Of a stretch of 64,000 bases of DNA, positions 41,029-52,363 are shown in pieces. Source of the stretch: Siccibacter turicensis LMG 23730. Lineage in GTDB: Bacteria; Pseudomonadota; Gammaproteobacteria; Enterobacterales; Enterobacteriaceae. The translations under genes were made by a program, and so were the position numbers. The number at the start of each line of letters is the position of its first letter. Positions within the stretch are counted from its first letter, which is position 1. Location of the stretch: positions 62,001 through 126,000 of the forward strand of contig NZ_AWFZ01000002.1 in NCBI RefSeq assembly GCF_000463155.2. The letters are read 5' to 3'. Under the pieces are notes generated by a model. The model saw only the letters and a program-made list of their open reading frames with translations, had not been told where the DNA came from and searched no databases.

Positions 41029-41514
41029 TTATTCGATATCGAGAGGGTCTTCGGCGAGGATGATGCCAGTGTTGTCGGCGTAGAGGTGGTCGCCGGAGAA
41101 GAACGTCACGCCGCCAAAGTTGACGCGCACATCGCTCTCACCAATGCCTTCACCCGCGGCGCCCGCCGGAATGGCGGCGATGGCCTGGATACCCAGATCC
41201 ATCTCTGCCAGATCGTCTACCTGACGCACCGCGCCATAAACGACCAGGCCTTCCCATTCGTTCTGTACCGCCAGGCGGGCCAGATCGGCGTCAATCAGGG
41301 CGCGTCGCACCGAGCCGCCGCCGTCCACGAGCAGAACGCGACCCAGGCCGTTCTCCTCGAGAAGCTCATACAGCAACCCGTTATCCTCAAAACATTTCAC
41401 AGTGGTGATCTGTCCGCCAAACGACGATCGTCCGCCAAAGTTGGAGAACAGAGGTTCCACGACGTTCACATCTTCATGATAGATGTCACAGAGCTCGGAA
41501 GTATCGTATTTCAT
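41029..41514 (-). CDS. rraA: Regulator of ribonuclease activity A
   Basis: Trimeric protein that binds RNase E and lowers its activity, changing mRNA decay. From the ATG at 41514 it has 161 residues as in E. coli (start [20 protein letters not shown]). Motifs [22 protein letters not shown] and [18 protein letters not shown] are those of the RraA/MenG-like fold; the family was once misnamed MenG. It lies 92 bases downstream of menA on the same strand. Confidence 0.97.
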   Translation of the reverse strand: MKYDTSELCDIYHEDVNVVEPLFSNFGGRSSFGGQITTVKCFEDNGLLYELLEENGLGRVLLVDGGGSVRRALIDADLARLAVQNEWEGLVVYGAVRQVDDLAEMDLGIQAIAAIPAGAAGEGIGESDVRVNFGGVTFFSGDHLYADNTGIILAEDPLDIE

Positions 41515-41606
41515 AGGCTTAAGGTTCAGTTGCTGCAAGGGCCGCCAGTATATCGCCTAACCGCGACTGTTGGCAAAATCATCAGTTGTTAATTGATGTG
41601 TATCCG

Positions 41607-42536
41607 TTAAAAAGCCAGCGTGGTGGCAATCACGCCGACGCAAAACAGAAGATTGGCTAACAGCGCGCCCTTTACCGTGCGTTCCAGCATCGGGCGCATC
41701 GCCAGCGGCGAGGTTTCGTGCAGCACGTAGCGCGCCTGACGCAGCAGCATCGGGGTGCTGAGCAGGAACAGCCAGCCCCACAGGGTTTGCAGCCATATCA
41801 GATTGAAGAGGGCAAAACAGACCAGCGTTGCCGCCAGCAGCCCGGCATGATAACGACGCGCCATGACCGGACCGAGGCGCACCGCGAGGGTATTTTTCCC
41901 GTTCAGTCGATCGCTTTCGATATCGCGCAGGTTGTTGATGTTCAGCACCGCCGCCGCCAGCAGACCACAGGCGGTTGCCGGAAGAAACACCGCCGCAATG
42001 AGGGTGTGTGCCTGTAAATACCAGGTGCCGATCACGCTCAGCCAGCCGAAGAACAGCAGCACCGAGACGTCGCCCAGCCCCATATAGCCGTAGGGACGCG
42101 TGCCGACGGTGTAGGTGATGGCGGCGATAATCGCCAGCAGGCCCAGCAGCAGGAAACCGAGGAAATCCGCCGGCGTGCGGCAGGCAACGGCCACCAGCAC
42201 CAGCCCGGAGAGGCAGATCAGCACCACCGTCACTATCAGCGCGCGCTTCATCTGCGCCTGGGTGATCACCCCTTTTTGCATACCGCGCAGTGGGCCGATA
42301 CGGTCAGGCTTGTCGCTCCCTTTCACGGCGTCGCCGTAATCGTTGGCAAGGTTGGACAGAATTTGCAGCAGCCCGGCGGTCAACAGCGCCAGCAGCGCGA
42401 TAAGCGGATCGAACACGCCCTGCCAGAAGGCCAGCGCGGAGCCCACCACGACAGAGGCGAACGCGAGCGGGAGCGTGCGGGGGCGCAGGCTTTCCAGCCA
42501 GGCCTGACGACGACTTACAGCATGGGTATCAGTCAT
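41607..42536 (-). CDS. menA: 1,4-dihydroxy-2-naphthoate polyprenyltransferase
   Basis: Integral membrane UbiA-family prenyltransferase that joins 1,4-dihydroxy-2-naphthoate with octaprenyl diphosphate in menaquinone synthesis. The 309-residue protein (E. coli 308) has about eight to nine helices. The first Asp-rich site is NLANDYGDAVKGSDKPDR and the second NINNLRDIESDRLNGKNTLAVRLG, both binding Mg-diphosphate. It is 88 bases downstream of hslU. Confidence 0.98.
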   Translation of the reverse strand: MTDTHAVSRRQAWLESLRPRTLPLAFASVVVGSALAFWQGVFDPLIALLALLTAGLLQILSNLANDYGDAVKGSDKPDRIGPLRGMQKGVITQAQMKRALIVTVVLICLSGLVLVAVACRTPADFLGFLLLGLLAIIAAITYTVGTRPYGYMGLGDVSVLLFFGWLSVIGTWYLQAHTLIAAVFLPATACGLLAAAVLNINNLRDIESDRLNGKNTLAVRLGPVMARRYHAGLLAATLVCFALFNLIWLQTLWGWLFLLSTPMLLRQARYVLHETSPLAMRPMLERTVKGALLANLLFCVGVIATTLAF

Positions 42537-42624
42537 AAATGTGCCAGCAATAAAAATGGGGGCCGACGCGGTTTACCCGTGTCGAAAGCCCCCATCAAAA
42601 GTGATGAAAATGCTCAGGCCGCGA

Positions 42625-43956
42625 TTATAGGATGAAACGGCTCAGGTCTTCATCTGCAACAAGCGCATCGAGATGCTTGCTGACGTAGTCTGCGTCAATG
42701 ATCACAGTCGTTCCGTTCAGGTCGCTGGCGTCATAGGAGATTTCCTCCATCAACCGCTCCAGCACCGTGTGCAGACGACGCGCCCCGATGTTCTCGGTGG
42801 TTTCGTTCACTTGCCACGCCGCCTGGGCGATACGCTTGATACCGTCCTCGGTGAATTCGATGTTCACCCCTTCGGTAGCCATCAGCGCTTTGTACTGTAC
42901 GGTGACAGAGGCGTTTGGCTCGGTGAGGATGCGCTCGAAGTCTTCGGTGGTCAGCGCCTGCAGCTCAACGCGGATCGGCAGACGACCCTGCAGTTCCGGG
43001 ATCAGGTCAGACGGTTTCGCCACCTGGAACGCGCCGGAGGCGATGAACAGGATGTGGTCGGTTTTCACCATGCCGTGCTTGGTCGAAACGGTGCAGCCTT
43101 CCACCAGCGGCAGCAGGTCGCGCTGTACGCCTTCGCGGGAGACGTCCGGGCCGGAGGATTCGCCGCGCTTACAGATTTTGTCGATCTCATCGATGAACAC
43201 GATACCGTGCTGCTCAACCGCTTCGACCGCCTGCTCTTTCAGCTCTTCCGGATTAACCAGTTTCGCCGCTTCTTCTTCGATCAGAAGCTTCATCGCTTCT
43301 TTGATCTTCATCTTGCGCGCTTTCTGCTTCTGCCCGCCGAGGTTCTGGAACATCGACTGCAGCTGGCTGGTCATCTCTTCCATGCCCGGAGGCGCCATGA
43401 TTTCAACGCCCATCGGTGCTGCGGCAACGTTAATCTCGATCTCTTTGTCGTCGAGCTCGCCTTCACGCAGTTTCTTACGGAACGACTGACGCGCTGCTGA
43501 CGGCTCCTGCGCCTGCTCCGGCTGGCCCCAGTTGTTTTTAGCCGGTGGGATCAGCACATCAAGAATGCGCTCTTCCGCCAGCTCTTCCGCGCGGTAGCGG
43601 TTTTTCTCAATCGACTGCATGCGCACCATTTTAATCGCCGAGTCGGTGAGATCGCGGATAATCGAATCCACTTCTTTACCCACATAGCCCACTTCGGTGA
43701 ACTTGGTCGCTTCCACCTTGATGAACGGCGCATTCGCCAGCTTCGCCAGACGACGGGCGATTTCGGTTTTACCGACGCCGGTCGGGCCAATCATCAGGAT
43801 GTTTTTCGGTGTGACTTCATGGCGCAGTTCTTCGTTAAGCTGCATACGGCGCCAGCGGTTACGCAGGGCGATGGCAACAGAACGCTTCGCCGCGTCCTGG
43901 CCGATAATGTGTTTGTCGAGTTCGCTGACAATTTCGCGTGGTGTCATTTCGGACAT
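42625..43956 (-). CDS. hslU: HslUV protease ATPase subunit
   Basis: AAA+ unfoldase that feeds substrates into the HslV peptidase. The 443 residues equal E. coli HslU. Walker [10 protein letters not shown] (Gly57-Lys63 region), pore motif GYVGKEV, Walker [11 protein letters not shown], sensor elements in [10 protein letters not shown] and the C-terminal tail ending LSRFIL, which docks into HslV, are all present. It starts nine bases after hslV. Confidence 0.99.
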   Translation of the reverse strand: MSEMTPREIVSELDKHIIGQDAAKRSVAIALRNRWRRMQLNEELRHEVTPKNILMIGPTGVGKTEIARRLAKLANAPFIKVEATKFTEVGYVGKEVDSIIRDLTDSAIKMVRMQSIEKNRYRAEELAEERILDVLIPPAKNNWGQPEQAQEPSAARQSFRKKLREGELDDKEIEINVAAAPMGVEIMAPPGMEEMTSQLQSMFQNLGGQKQKARKMKIKEAMKLLIEEEAAKLVNPEELKEQAVEAVEQHGIVFIDEIDKICKRGESSGPDVSREGVQRDLLPLVEGCTVSTKHGMVKTDHILFIASGAFQVAKPSDLIPELQGRLPIRVELQALTTEDFERILTEPNASVTVQYKALMATEGVNIEFTEDGIKRIAQAAWQVNETTENIGARRLHTVLERLMEEISYDASDLNGTTVIIDADYVSKHLDALVADEDLSRFIL

Positions 43957-43965
43957 AGGGATTCC

Positions 43966-44496
43966 TTACGCCTTGGAGGCCAGTTCTTCGATGGTCAGGA
44001 AGTTGTTGGTATAGATGCAGATATCGCCTGCAATACCTAACGCCTTCTCGGCAATTTCGCGGGCGCTCAGGTCGGTATTTTCCAGCAGCGCGCGGGCGGC
44101 AGCCTGTGCGTAAGGGCCACCCGAGCCAATCGCAATCAGGTCGTTTTCCGGCTGAATGACGTCGCCATTACCGGTAATGATGAGCGAGGCGTTTTCATCT
44201 GCCACGGCCAGCAGCGCTTCAAGACGGCGCAGCATACGGTCGGTACGCCAGTCTTTGGCCAGCTCAACGGCGGCTTTCACCAGGTGGCCCTGGTGCATTT
44301 CAAGTTTGCGTTCGAAGAGTTCGAACAGGGTGAAGGCGTCGGCGGTACCACCGGCAAACCCGGCAATCACCTTGTCGTTGTAGAGACGGCGAACTTTTTT
44401 CACGTTGCCTTTCATGACGGTGTTGCCCAGCGTGGCCTGGCCATCGCCACCGATTACTACCTGGCCATTGCGGCGTACACTTACTATCGTTGTCAC
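43966..44496 (-). CDS. hslV: HslUV protease peptidase subunit
   Basis: Proteasome-beta-like threonine peptidase forming the proteolytic core of HslUV. The 176 residues equal E. coli. The nucleophile Thr2 follows the initiator Met ([20 protein letters not shown]), and the [14 protein letters not shown] segment has the conserved glycine-rich turn. First gene of the heat-shock hslVU operon; a sigma-32 promoter lies upstream, overlapping the end of ftsN. Confidence 0.99.
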   Translation of the reverse strand: MTTIVSVRRNGQVVIGGDGQATLGNTVMKGNVKKVRRLYNDKVIAGFAGGTADAFTLFELFERKLEMHQGHLVKAAVELAKDWRTDRMLRRLEALLAVADENASLIITGNGDVIQPENDLIAIGSGGPYAQAAARALLENTDLSAREIAEKALGIAGDICIYTNNFLTIEELASKA

Positions 44497-44602
44497 TGAC
44501 AGACCCCTTTTTTAGCTGAACAGGTGCTCCGGGGGCCGGAATAAGCACCACGCGTCTGTGCGGTGGACATTACCGGCGCCCTGTCAGGAGCAGAATTCAA
44601 TT

Positions 44603-44631
44603 ATAAATGGGGGGTGATTTGGGGGTTTCAA
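44603..44631 (-). promoter_or_regulatory. Sigma-32 heat-shock promoter of hslVU
   Basis: On the minus strand the sequence reads TTGAAA (44626-44631), a 12-base spacer and a C-rich -10 beginning CCCCC ending at the CCCCCATTTAT at 44603-44613. This matches the sigma-32 consensus (CTTGAAA / CCCCATNT) and the layout of the E. coli hslVU promoter. It overlaps the final bases of ftsN. Confidence 0.85.
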
Positions 44632-45635
44632 CCCCCGGAGGCGAGACGAATGCAGCTGCCGTGGCCGGCAATTTTAAGACGGCTGATAGCGTCATCGGCG
44701 TTCTCTTTGCCTTTGACCGGACCAATCACCACGCGATTCCAGCCGTTATTGCTGGTAATGCGGGAGTCGAAGCCCTCAAACGCCAGCTGGGCGCGCACGC
44801 TTTCCGCCTGATCGGCACCCTTGAACGAGCCGCACTGAATCATCCAGCGACGAGTATCTTTTTTCTCCTCGGTGCGTTTCGCGGTTTCTTTCTCCGGCGT
44901 AACGCTTGAGGTCGGGGCCGGCGCGGCCGGTTTCGGCTGGGCAGCGGCGTTGTGCGGCGGCGTTTTCAGCAGATCCTCATACGGCTGCTGGGTCTGTGCT
45001 GGTTTAGGCTGCTGCTGCACGGTGCGCTGCGGCTCGGACTGCTGAACCGGACGCGTCGTCTGCGGCGCGCTCACCGGGCGCGTCTGCGACGGTTGCTGAT
45101 ACGGCTGGACGGTGCGCGGCGGTGTGGTCACGGTTTGCGCCTGGCGCTGTTGAACCTGACGCTGCTGCTCCTGGCGCTGCAACGTTTGCTGACGCTGGGC
45201 CGGGGTCTGTTCGTTCCACGGCACTTCCGCCAGCTGAGTCGGCTGCTGGCGCATATCGGCCTGCATCTGCTCCAAAAGCTGACGCTGTTCGCTGGTGAGC
45301 TGATCCTGATTCTTGATTTCCCCGCCCGCGGAGGGCTCGGTGGGCTGACGCACGCCAGGCTGACGGTCTTCCAACTCTTTAATATAGCGCCAGCGCTCTT
45401 CCGGTTTCGGCGGCAGACCGTTGCCGGTTACCTTGTTCGGCAGCGCCTGGGACTCTTCTTTTTTATGATGCGTAATGAACCACAGGCCGCCAATAAAGGC
45501 GACCAGCACAGCTGCCGCGATGGCGACCATTGCCGGATTGACAGAAGACGTATTACGTTGCTTCTTACGGGACGTGCTCTTTTTGCGCCGCGCAGGAGCC
45601 GATTGCCCGCGGCGTACATAATCTCGTTGTGCCAC
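44628..45635 (-). CDS. ftsN: Cell division protein FtsN
   Basis: Late divisome bitopic protein that triggers septal peptidoglycan synthesis via FtsA and FtsQLB. The 335-residue product (E. coli 319) has a basic cytoplasmic tail (RRKKSTSRKKQR), a transmembrane helix at about residues 33-55, a periplasmic helical essential region (PPKPEERWRYIKELEDRQPG), a long Gln/Pro-rich linker (residues 110-240) and a C-terminal SPOR domain that binds denuded glycan. The SPOR cysteine pair (IQCGSFKG, GSCIRLASGG) is kept. The linker is somewhat longer and more repetitive than in E. coli. Confidence 0.97.
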   Translation of the reverse strand: MAQRDYVRRGQSAPARRKKSTSRKKQRNTSSVNPAMVAIAAAVLVAFIGGLWFITHHKKEESQALPNKVTGNGLPPKPEERWRYIKELEDRQPGVRQPTEPSAGGEIKNQDQLTSEQRQLLEQMQADMRQQPTQLAEVPWNEQTPAQRQQTLQRQEQQRQVQQRQAQTVTTPPRTVQPYQQPSQTRPVSAPQTTRPVQQSEPQRTVQQQPKPAQTQQPYEDLLKTPPHNAAAQPKPAAPAPTSSVTPEKETAKRTEEKKDTRRWMIQCGSFKGADQAESVRAQLAFEGFDSRITSNNGWNRVVIGPVKGKENADDAISRLKIAGHGSCIRLASGG

Positions 45636-45721
45636 TATCGTTTCGCTGTATTTTTCATTTATAAGCCCGCCATGTTACTTAAGCGACGGGGCTTTGACTA
45701 TATCGGGCCGCGTAAAGAGGA

Positions 45722-46756
45722 CTAATCCTTAGCGGAAATGGCCGCGGTAGAACCGCGCACGATCAGTTCACAATCCAGCAGCCGCGATCCGCTGTTCACG
45801 GTCTGCCCGTGAAGCTGATCGAGCAGCAACAGCATGGCTTCCCGGCCGATATCAAAACGCGGCTGGGCCACGGTGGTCAGCGGCGGATCGCAGAACTCAG
45901 AGAGTGAAATATTATCGAACCCCATTATCGACAGATCCCGCGGAACCTGTAGGCCCAGACGCTTCGCCTGAGAGAGCGCACCCAGCGCCATCACATCGCT
46001 GTGGCAAAACACGGCGGTAGGCGGAACCGGGAGGCTGAGTAACTGCTCCAGCGCCTTCGCACCGGCTTCATAGGTGAAATCGCCCCGGGCGATGTAGTGC
46101 GGGTCGACGATAATCCCGCTGCGGCGCAGCGCCTGGACGTAGCCCTGTAGCCGGTAATGGCACAGCGGCATCTCTTCCGGCCCGGCGATGCAGGCAATCT
46201 GGCGATGCCCCAGCTCGTGCAAATGGTTGACGGCGTTAAACGCCGCGGTGAGGTTATCGATGTGAACGGTCGGCAGCTCCAGCTCCGGCGCAAACTCGTT
46301 GGCCATCACCATCGGCGGCAGGTTGCGCTGCTCTTCCTTGCTGGCATCGAACGGCAGACGCGAGCCAAGCAGCAGCATGCCATCGATCTGTTTGGTAATG
46401 ATCAGGTCGATAAAGGTCTTTTCCTGCTGGTTCTGATGGGCGCAGTCGCCGATCAGCACCAGGTAACCCTGTGCGGCGGCGATGACTTCGATACCGCGAA
46501 TGATTTCGCTGAAGAAGGGATCGCAGATATCCGGGACTATCACCAGAATGGTGCGCGATTCATTGCGCTTCACGCTCCGACCGAGCGCGTGGGGCAGATA
46601 ACCGACCTCAATGGCGGCCTGTTCAACGCGATTGCGCGTGGCCTGGGATACTTTCTCCGGGTTCATCAAGGCCCGTGATACGGTTGCGGTGGAAACGTTT
46701 GCTTTTACGGCAACGTCTTTCATGGTGGCCGACCCAACCAGCTTTGTAGACTTCAA
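45722..46756 (-). CDS. cytR: LacI-family repressor CytR
   Basis: Regulator of nucleoside uptake and catabolism genes, acting together with CRP and relieved by cytidine. The N-terminal helix-turn-helix reads MKDVAVKANVSTATVSRALM and the effector domain carries the periplasmic-binding fold (TILVIVPDICDPFFSEIIRGIE). I choose the TTG at 46756 (344 residues, E. coli 341): it has a GAGGAG ribosome binding site at the right distance and fits the E. coli N-terminus. An upstream ATG at 46810 would add 18 unsupported residues. Confidence 0.96.
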   Translation of the reverse strand: MKSTKLVGSATMKDVAVKANVSTATVSRALMNPEKVSQATRNRVEQAAIEVGYLPHALGRSVKRNESRTILVIVPDICDPFFSEIIRGIEVIAAAQGYLVLIGDCAHQNQQEKTFIDLIITKQIDGMLLLGSRLPFDASKEEQRNLPPMVMANEFAPELELPTVHIDNLTAAFNAVNHLHELGHRQIACIAGPEEMPLCHYRLQGYVQALRRSGIIVDPHYIARGDFTYEAGAKALEQLLSLPVPPTAVFCHSDVMALGALSQAKRLGLQVPRDLSIMGFDNISLSEFCDPPLTTVAQPRFDIGREAMLLLLDQLHGQTVNSGSRLLDCELIVRGSTAAISAKD

Positions 46757-46907
46757 CTTACTCTCCTCGCATGCGTCTCGCAGGCGCAGACCCATCCTGA
46801 TGTCTGACATTGCTCACATTTCTATCAGATTTCGCCCCGGGTCGTTACAGAATTTTCATTAAAAATGTGACGAGGATTTGATAATTCGATCCCGCTTCCA
46901 GATCGGC

Positions 46908-49166
<2,259 letters not shown>

Positions 49167-49314
49167 TCAGTTTGCACAGGGCGGTTATTTTCTGTATGAT
49201 TCGCCGCCTTCGATGCGATTAATTCGTGTTGAAGCTAACCAAAATACATTCAACATCGCGTGGTGTCTGGCGTTAGGGCTGGAAGAGCGACGCGGCCTTA
49301 AACTGAGGTTTTCC

Positions 49315-49527
49315 ATGAAAAAAGATATTCACCCGAATTACGTAGAAATTACTGCAAACTGCTCTTGCGGTAATGTGATCAAAACCCGTTCTACCGTGGG
49401 TCACGATCTGAACCTGGACGTGTGCAGCAAATGCCACCCGTTCTTTACTGGCAAGCAGCGTGACGTTGCTACCGGTGGCCGTGTTGACCGCTTCAACAAG
49501 CGTTTCAGCCTGCCGAGCAGCAAGTAA
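49315..49527 (+). CDS. rpmE: 50S ribosomal protein L31
   Basis: Zinc-binding ribosomal protein bridging the large and small subunits. From the ATG at 49315 it has 70 residues as in E. coli. The zinc ligands Cys16, Cys18, Cys37 and Cys40 are all present, so this is the zinc-containing (C+) form, not the YkgM-type paralogue. The frame is open further upstream but without family similarity. Strong terminator downstream. Confidence 0.98.
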   Translation: MKKDIHPNYVEITANCSCGNVIKTRSTVGHDLNLDVCSKCHPFFTGKQRDVATGGRVDRFNKRFSLPSSK

Positions 49528-49541
49528 TACTCCGCTGCACG

Positions 49542-49571
49542 AAAAAAGGCGCCGCAAGGCGCCTTTTTTAC
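49542..49571 (+). terminator. Rho-independent terminator of rpmE
   Basis: AAAAAAGGCGCC GCAA GGCGCCTTTTTT hairpin about 15 bases after the rpmE stop; A and T tracts make it functional in both directions. Confidence 0.95.
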
Positions 49572-49873
49572 GCTTGTTATATGTCTGGATGATACTGCGT
49601 AAACTACTATTTCCCCGCCATATTTGAATTTTACTTTTTATAAAAAAATCACAACCCTGCCGTTATTCTGAATGCCAGAATTAATGTTAATCAGGTGATT
49701 TTGCGCGCCGTGTTCTTTATTTTATTGCCAGTTTTCCTGCCTGCCTGGCGGAAAATAAAAGGTTTATGTCGTAAAGGGAAATTACACTGCGTGTGTCGTG
49801 ATTTTGCAAATCATGACATTACTTAACAGTAATCCCCATTACTGACATATAAAGCCAAGGTGAAGGAACGCTA
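49572..49873. other. rpmE-kdgM-like intergenic region
   Basis: About 300 AT-rich bases with no credible gene. They should contain the porin promoter; E. coli relatives are controlled by regulators such as KdgR, NagC or CRP, but I found no operator match I would defend. An AAGGAACG ribosome binding site ends at about 49868. In E. coli yiiX occupies the rpmE-metJ interval. Confidence 0.45.
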
Positions 49874-50554
49874 ATGAAAATAACAACGCTACCAATAGCG
49901 CTGGCATTATTCTCAGGAGTCGTGCAAGCAGGTTATATGGATTATCGTCATGAATACTACGACGATGGCAGGAACTACGATCGTATCTACATGTCCCATC
50001 GGTTTGCGACAGGCTTTGGGGTGGCGGTGGAGGCAATATCACGCTCGGATGACAAGGAGTCTAATGATGCATTCAATAATATGGAGAGCAACGGTAATGA
50101 ATACACGGCAAGCTATCAGTTTATCTGGCGCGGATTCATCTGGCAGCCCGGCATAGCCGTTGAAACAGGCGACGATATCGCCATTTATAAGCCTTTTATT
50201 CGCGTGCAATATAATATTGATGATAACTGGTGGGCGGCTTTCCGTTATCGTAATGAATATACTCGACGTAATGCGGATGGGCGGGACGATAGAACCGTGT
50301 ATCGCCCTGAAGTCTGGCTCGGTTATAATATCGGTAGCTGGATGTATGAATTAAATGGTATTTATAAAATCGCGGATAGCGAAGACTTATACAATAATCG
50401 AAAAGAAGATTACGAATATAATGCCCGGGTCGCCTACAAAATCGGGTCATGGGTGCCGTTTATCGAGTTGGGTAACGTCTCATCCGGCTACAATACGACC
50501 ACCACCGAGGACCGCCAGACCCGCTATCGCGTCGGGCTGGGATACAACTTCTGA
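49874..50554 (+). CDS. KdgM-family oligosaccharide porin
   Basis: Outer-membrane monomeric 12-stranded beta-barrel of the KdgM/NanC/OmpL family, channels for acidic oligosaccharides such as oligogalacturonates or sialic acid. The 226-residue protein has a signal peptide (cleavage after SGVVQA), then short alternating strands rich in Tyr, Arg and Trp (GYMDYRHEYYDDGRNYDR, RPEVWLGYNIGSWMYELN) and a terminal Phe (RVGLGYNF) typical of barrel insertion. Inward-facing arginines fit anionic substrates. The exact ligand is unknown. No uronate or sialate catabolic genes lie nearby. Lower GC content than its neighbours suggests separate history. Confidence 0.85.
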   Translation: MKITTLPIALALFSGVVQAGYMDYRHEYYDDGRNYDRIYMSHRFATGFGVAVEAISRSDDKESNDAFNNMESNGNEYTASYQFIWRGFIWQPGIAVETGDDIAIYKPFIRVQYNIDDNWWAAFRYRNEYTRRNADGRDDRTVYRPEVWLGYNIGSWMYELNGIYKIADSEDLYNNRKEDYEYNARVAYKIGSWVPFIELGNVSSGYNTTTTEDRQTRYRVGLGYNF

Positions 50555-50574
50555 TAACAGGAACATGGAACGAT

Positions 50575-50596
50575 GCGGGCGAGGTTTCTCGCCCGC
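50575..50596. terminator. Hairpin between porin gene and metJ
   Basis: GCGGGCGAG GTTT CTCGCCCGC, a perfect nine-base stem between the convergent porin and metJ stops. There is no T run, so it is a terminator candidate by position only. Confidence 0.6.
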
Positions 50597-50603
50597 GTCA
50601 CAC

Positions 50604-50921
50604 TCAGTATTCCCACGTGTCCGGGTCAATACCCAGTTCACGCATGATTATCTTCGCCTCTTCCGGAATTTCGTCGCTGCGCTCTTTACGCAGATCCGCA
50701 TCGTTCGGTAACGGTTGTCCGGTAAACGCATGCAGGAATGCCTCGCACAGCAGTTCGCTGTTGGTGGCATGACGCAGGTTGTTCACCTGACGACGCGTGC
50801 GTTCATCGGTGAGGATCTTCAACACCTTCAGAGGAATGGAAACCGTAATTTTCTTTACCTGTTCACTCTTCTTACCGTGCTCAGCGTAGGGGCTGATATA
50901 TTCGCCGCTCCATTCAGCCAT
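50604..50921 (-). CDS. metJ: Methionine repressor MetJ
   Basis: Ribbon-helix-helix repressor that with S-adenosylmethionine binds tandem 8-bp met boxes and represses methionine biosynthesis genes. The 105 residues equal E. coli MetJ; the DNA-contact strand is [32 protein letters not shown]. It diverges from metB across an intergenic region carrying met boxes, so it is likely autoregulated. Confidence 0.99.
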   Translation of the reverse strand: MAEWSGEYISPYAEHGKKSEQVKKITVSIPLKVLKILTDERTRRQVNNLRHATNSELLCEAFLHAFTGQPLPNDADLRKERSDEIPEEAKIIMRELGIDPDTWEY

Positions 50922-51105
50922 GAGATACCTTTAATCCTCTAGTCATTGGGGTAGGGCTGAAACCGGACAATCCTCACGGTCTTAGCCATCAATTCGCGTT
51001 GTGTACAGCGTAGAATAATACCGCGTCTGCGGCCTTTCCGCTGTGTCACTGCCCTAAAACGTATAATTTTAACGGGAATTGGCCTTTTGCTCAATCTATA
51101 CGCAA

Positions 51106-51145
51106 AGACATTTAGATGTCCAGATGTATTGACGTCTATTAACGC
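51106..51145. promoter_or_regulatory. Tandem MetJ boxes between metJ and metB
   Basis: Five contiguous 8-base units, AGACATTT, AGATGTCC, AGATGTAT, TGACGTCT, ATTAACGC, match the met box consensus AGACGTCT with decreasing fidelity at the right end. MetJ dimers bind such units cooperatively, so this array should control both divergent genes. Confidence 0.92.
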
Positions 51146-51200
51146 AGTGTTTACTCTGTGACCCTCTTTCATCCGGAAATTTGCCAGGAAGCCCATCACC

Positions 51201-52361
51201 ATGACGCGTAAACCGGCCACCATCGCAGTGCGTAGCGGATTGAATGACGACGAACAGTATGGCTGTGTTGTCCCGCCGATCCATCTCTCCAGCACCTATA
51301 ACTTCACCGGCTTTAACGAACCGCGCGAGCACGACTACTCCCGCCGCGGTAACCCGACCCGTGACGTGGTCCAGCGCGCGCTGGCGGAACTGGAGGGCGG
51401 TGCCGGTGCGGTGCTGACCAATACCGGCATGTCGGCGATCCATCTGGTAACGACGGTATACCTGAAACCTGGCGATCTGCTGGTCGCACCGCATGACTGT
51501 TACGGCGGCAGCTATCGCCTGTTTGACAGCCTCGCGACGCGCGGCTGCTACCGGGTACTGTTTGTCGATCAGAATGATGAGGCGGCGTTAGCGCAGGCCC
51601 TGGCGCAAAAACCGAAGCTGGTGCTGGTAGAAAGTCCCAGCAACCCGTTGTTGCGGGTGGTGGATATTGCGAAAATCTGTCGCCTGGCGCGGGAAGCGGG
51701 TGCCGTCAGCGTGGTGGACAACACCTTCCTGAGCCCGGCGCTGCAAAATCCGCTGGCGCTGGGGGCGGATCTGGTGCTGCACTCCTGCACCAAGTACCTT
51801 AACGGCCACTCGGACGTGGTGGCTGGGGTAGTGATCGCCAAAGAGGCGGAAGCGGTGACCAGTCTGGCCTGGTGGGCGAATAATATTGGCGTCACCGGCA
51901 GCGCGTTTGACAGCTACCTGCTGCTGCGCGGTCTGCGCACCCTTGGGCCACGGATGGATGTCGCCCAGCGCAACGCCCAGGCGATCGTCGATTTCCTGAA
52001 AACCCAGCCGCTGGTGAAAAAGCTCTATCACCCGTCGCTGCCGGAAAATCAGGGGCATGAGATTGCCGCGCGCCAGCAGAAAGGGTTCGGGGCGATGCTC
52101 AGTTTTGAACTGGATGGCGACGAGCAAACGCTGCGCCGCTTCCTCAGCGGGTTGTCACTGTTTACACTGGCGGAATCCTTAGGCGGGGTCGAAAGTTTGA
52201 TCTCCCACGCCGCCACCATGACACACGCGGGTATGGCACCTGAAGCGCGCGCGGCGGCAGGCATTTCCGAGACGCTGCTGCGTATCTCGACCGGTATTGA
52301 AGACAGTGAAGATTTAATCGCTGACCTGGAAAATGGCTTCCGGGTCGCATCCGAGGGGTAA
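51201..52361 (+). CDS. metB: Cystathionine gamma-synthase
   Basis: PLP enzyme that joins O-succinylhomoserine and cysteine to cystathionine in methionine synthesis. The 386 residues equal E. coli MetB. The PLP lysine is Lys198 in LHSCTKYLNGHSDVVAG; YSRRGNPTRDV, TNTGMSAIHL and VESPSNPLLRVVDI are family motifs. metL follows two bases after its stop. Confidence 0.99.
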   Translation: MTRKPATIAVRSGLNDDEQYGCVVPPIHLSSTYNFTGFNEPREHDYSRRGNPTRDVVQRALAELEGGAGAVLTNTGMSAIHLVTTVYLKPGDLLVAPHDCYGGSYRLFDSLATRGCYRVLFVDQNDEAALAQALAQKPKLVLVESPSNPLLRVVDIAKICRLAREAGAVSVVDNTFLSPALQNPLALGADLVLHSCTKYLNGHSDVVAGVVIAKEAEAVTSLAWWANNIGVTGSAFDSYLLLRGLRTLGPRMDVAQRNAQAIVDFLKTQPLVKKLYHPSLPENQGHEIAARQQKGFGAMLSFELDGDEQTLRRFLSGLSLFTLAESLGGVESLISHAATMTHAGMAPEARAAAGISETLLRISTGIEDSEDLIADLENGFRVASEG

Positions 52362-52363
52362 AA

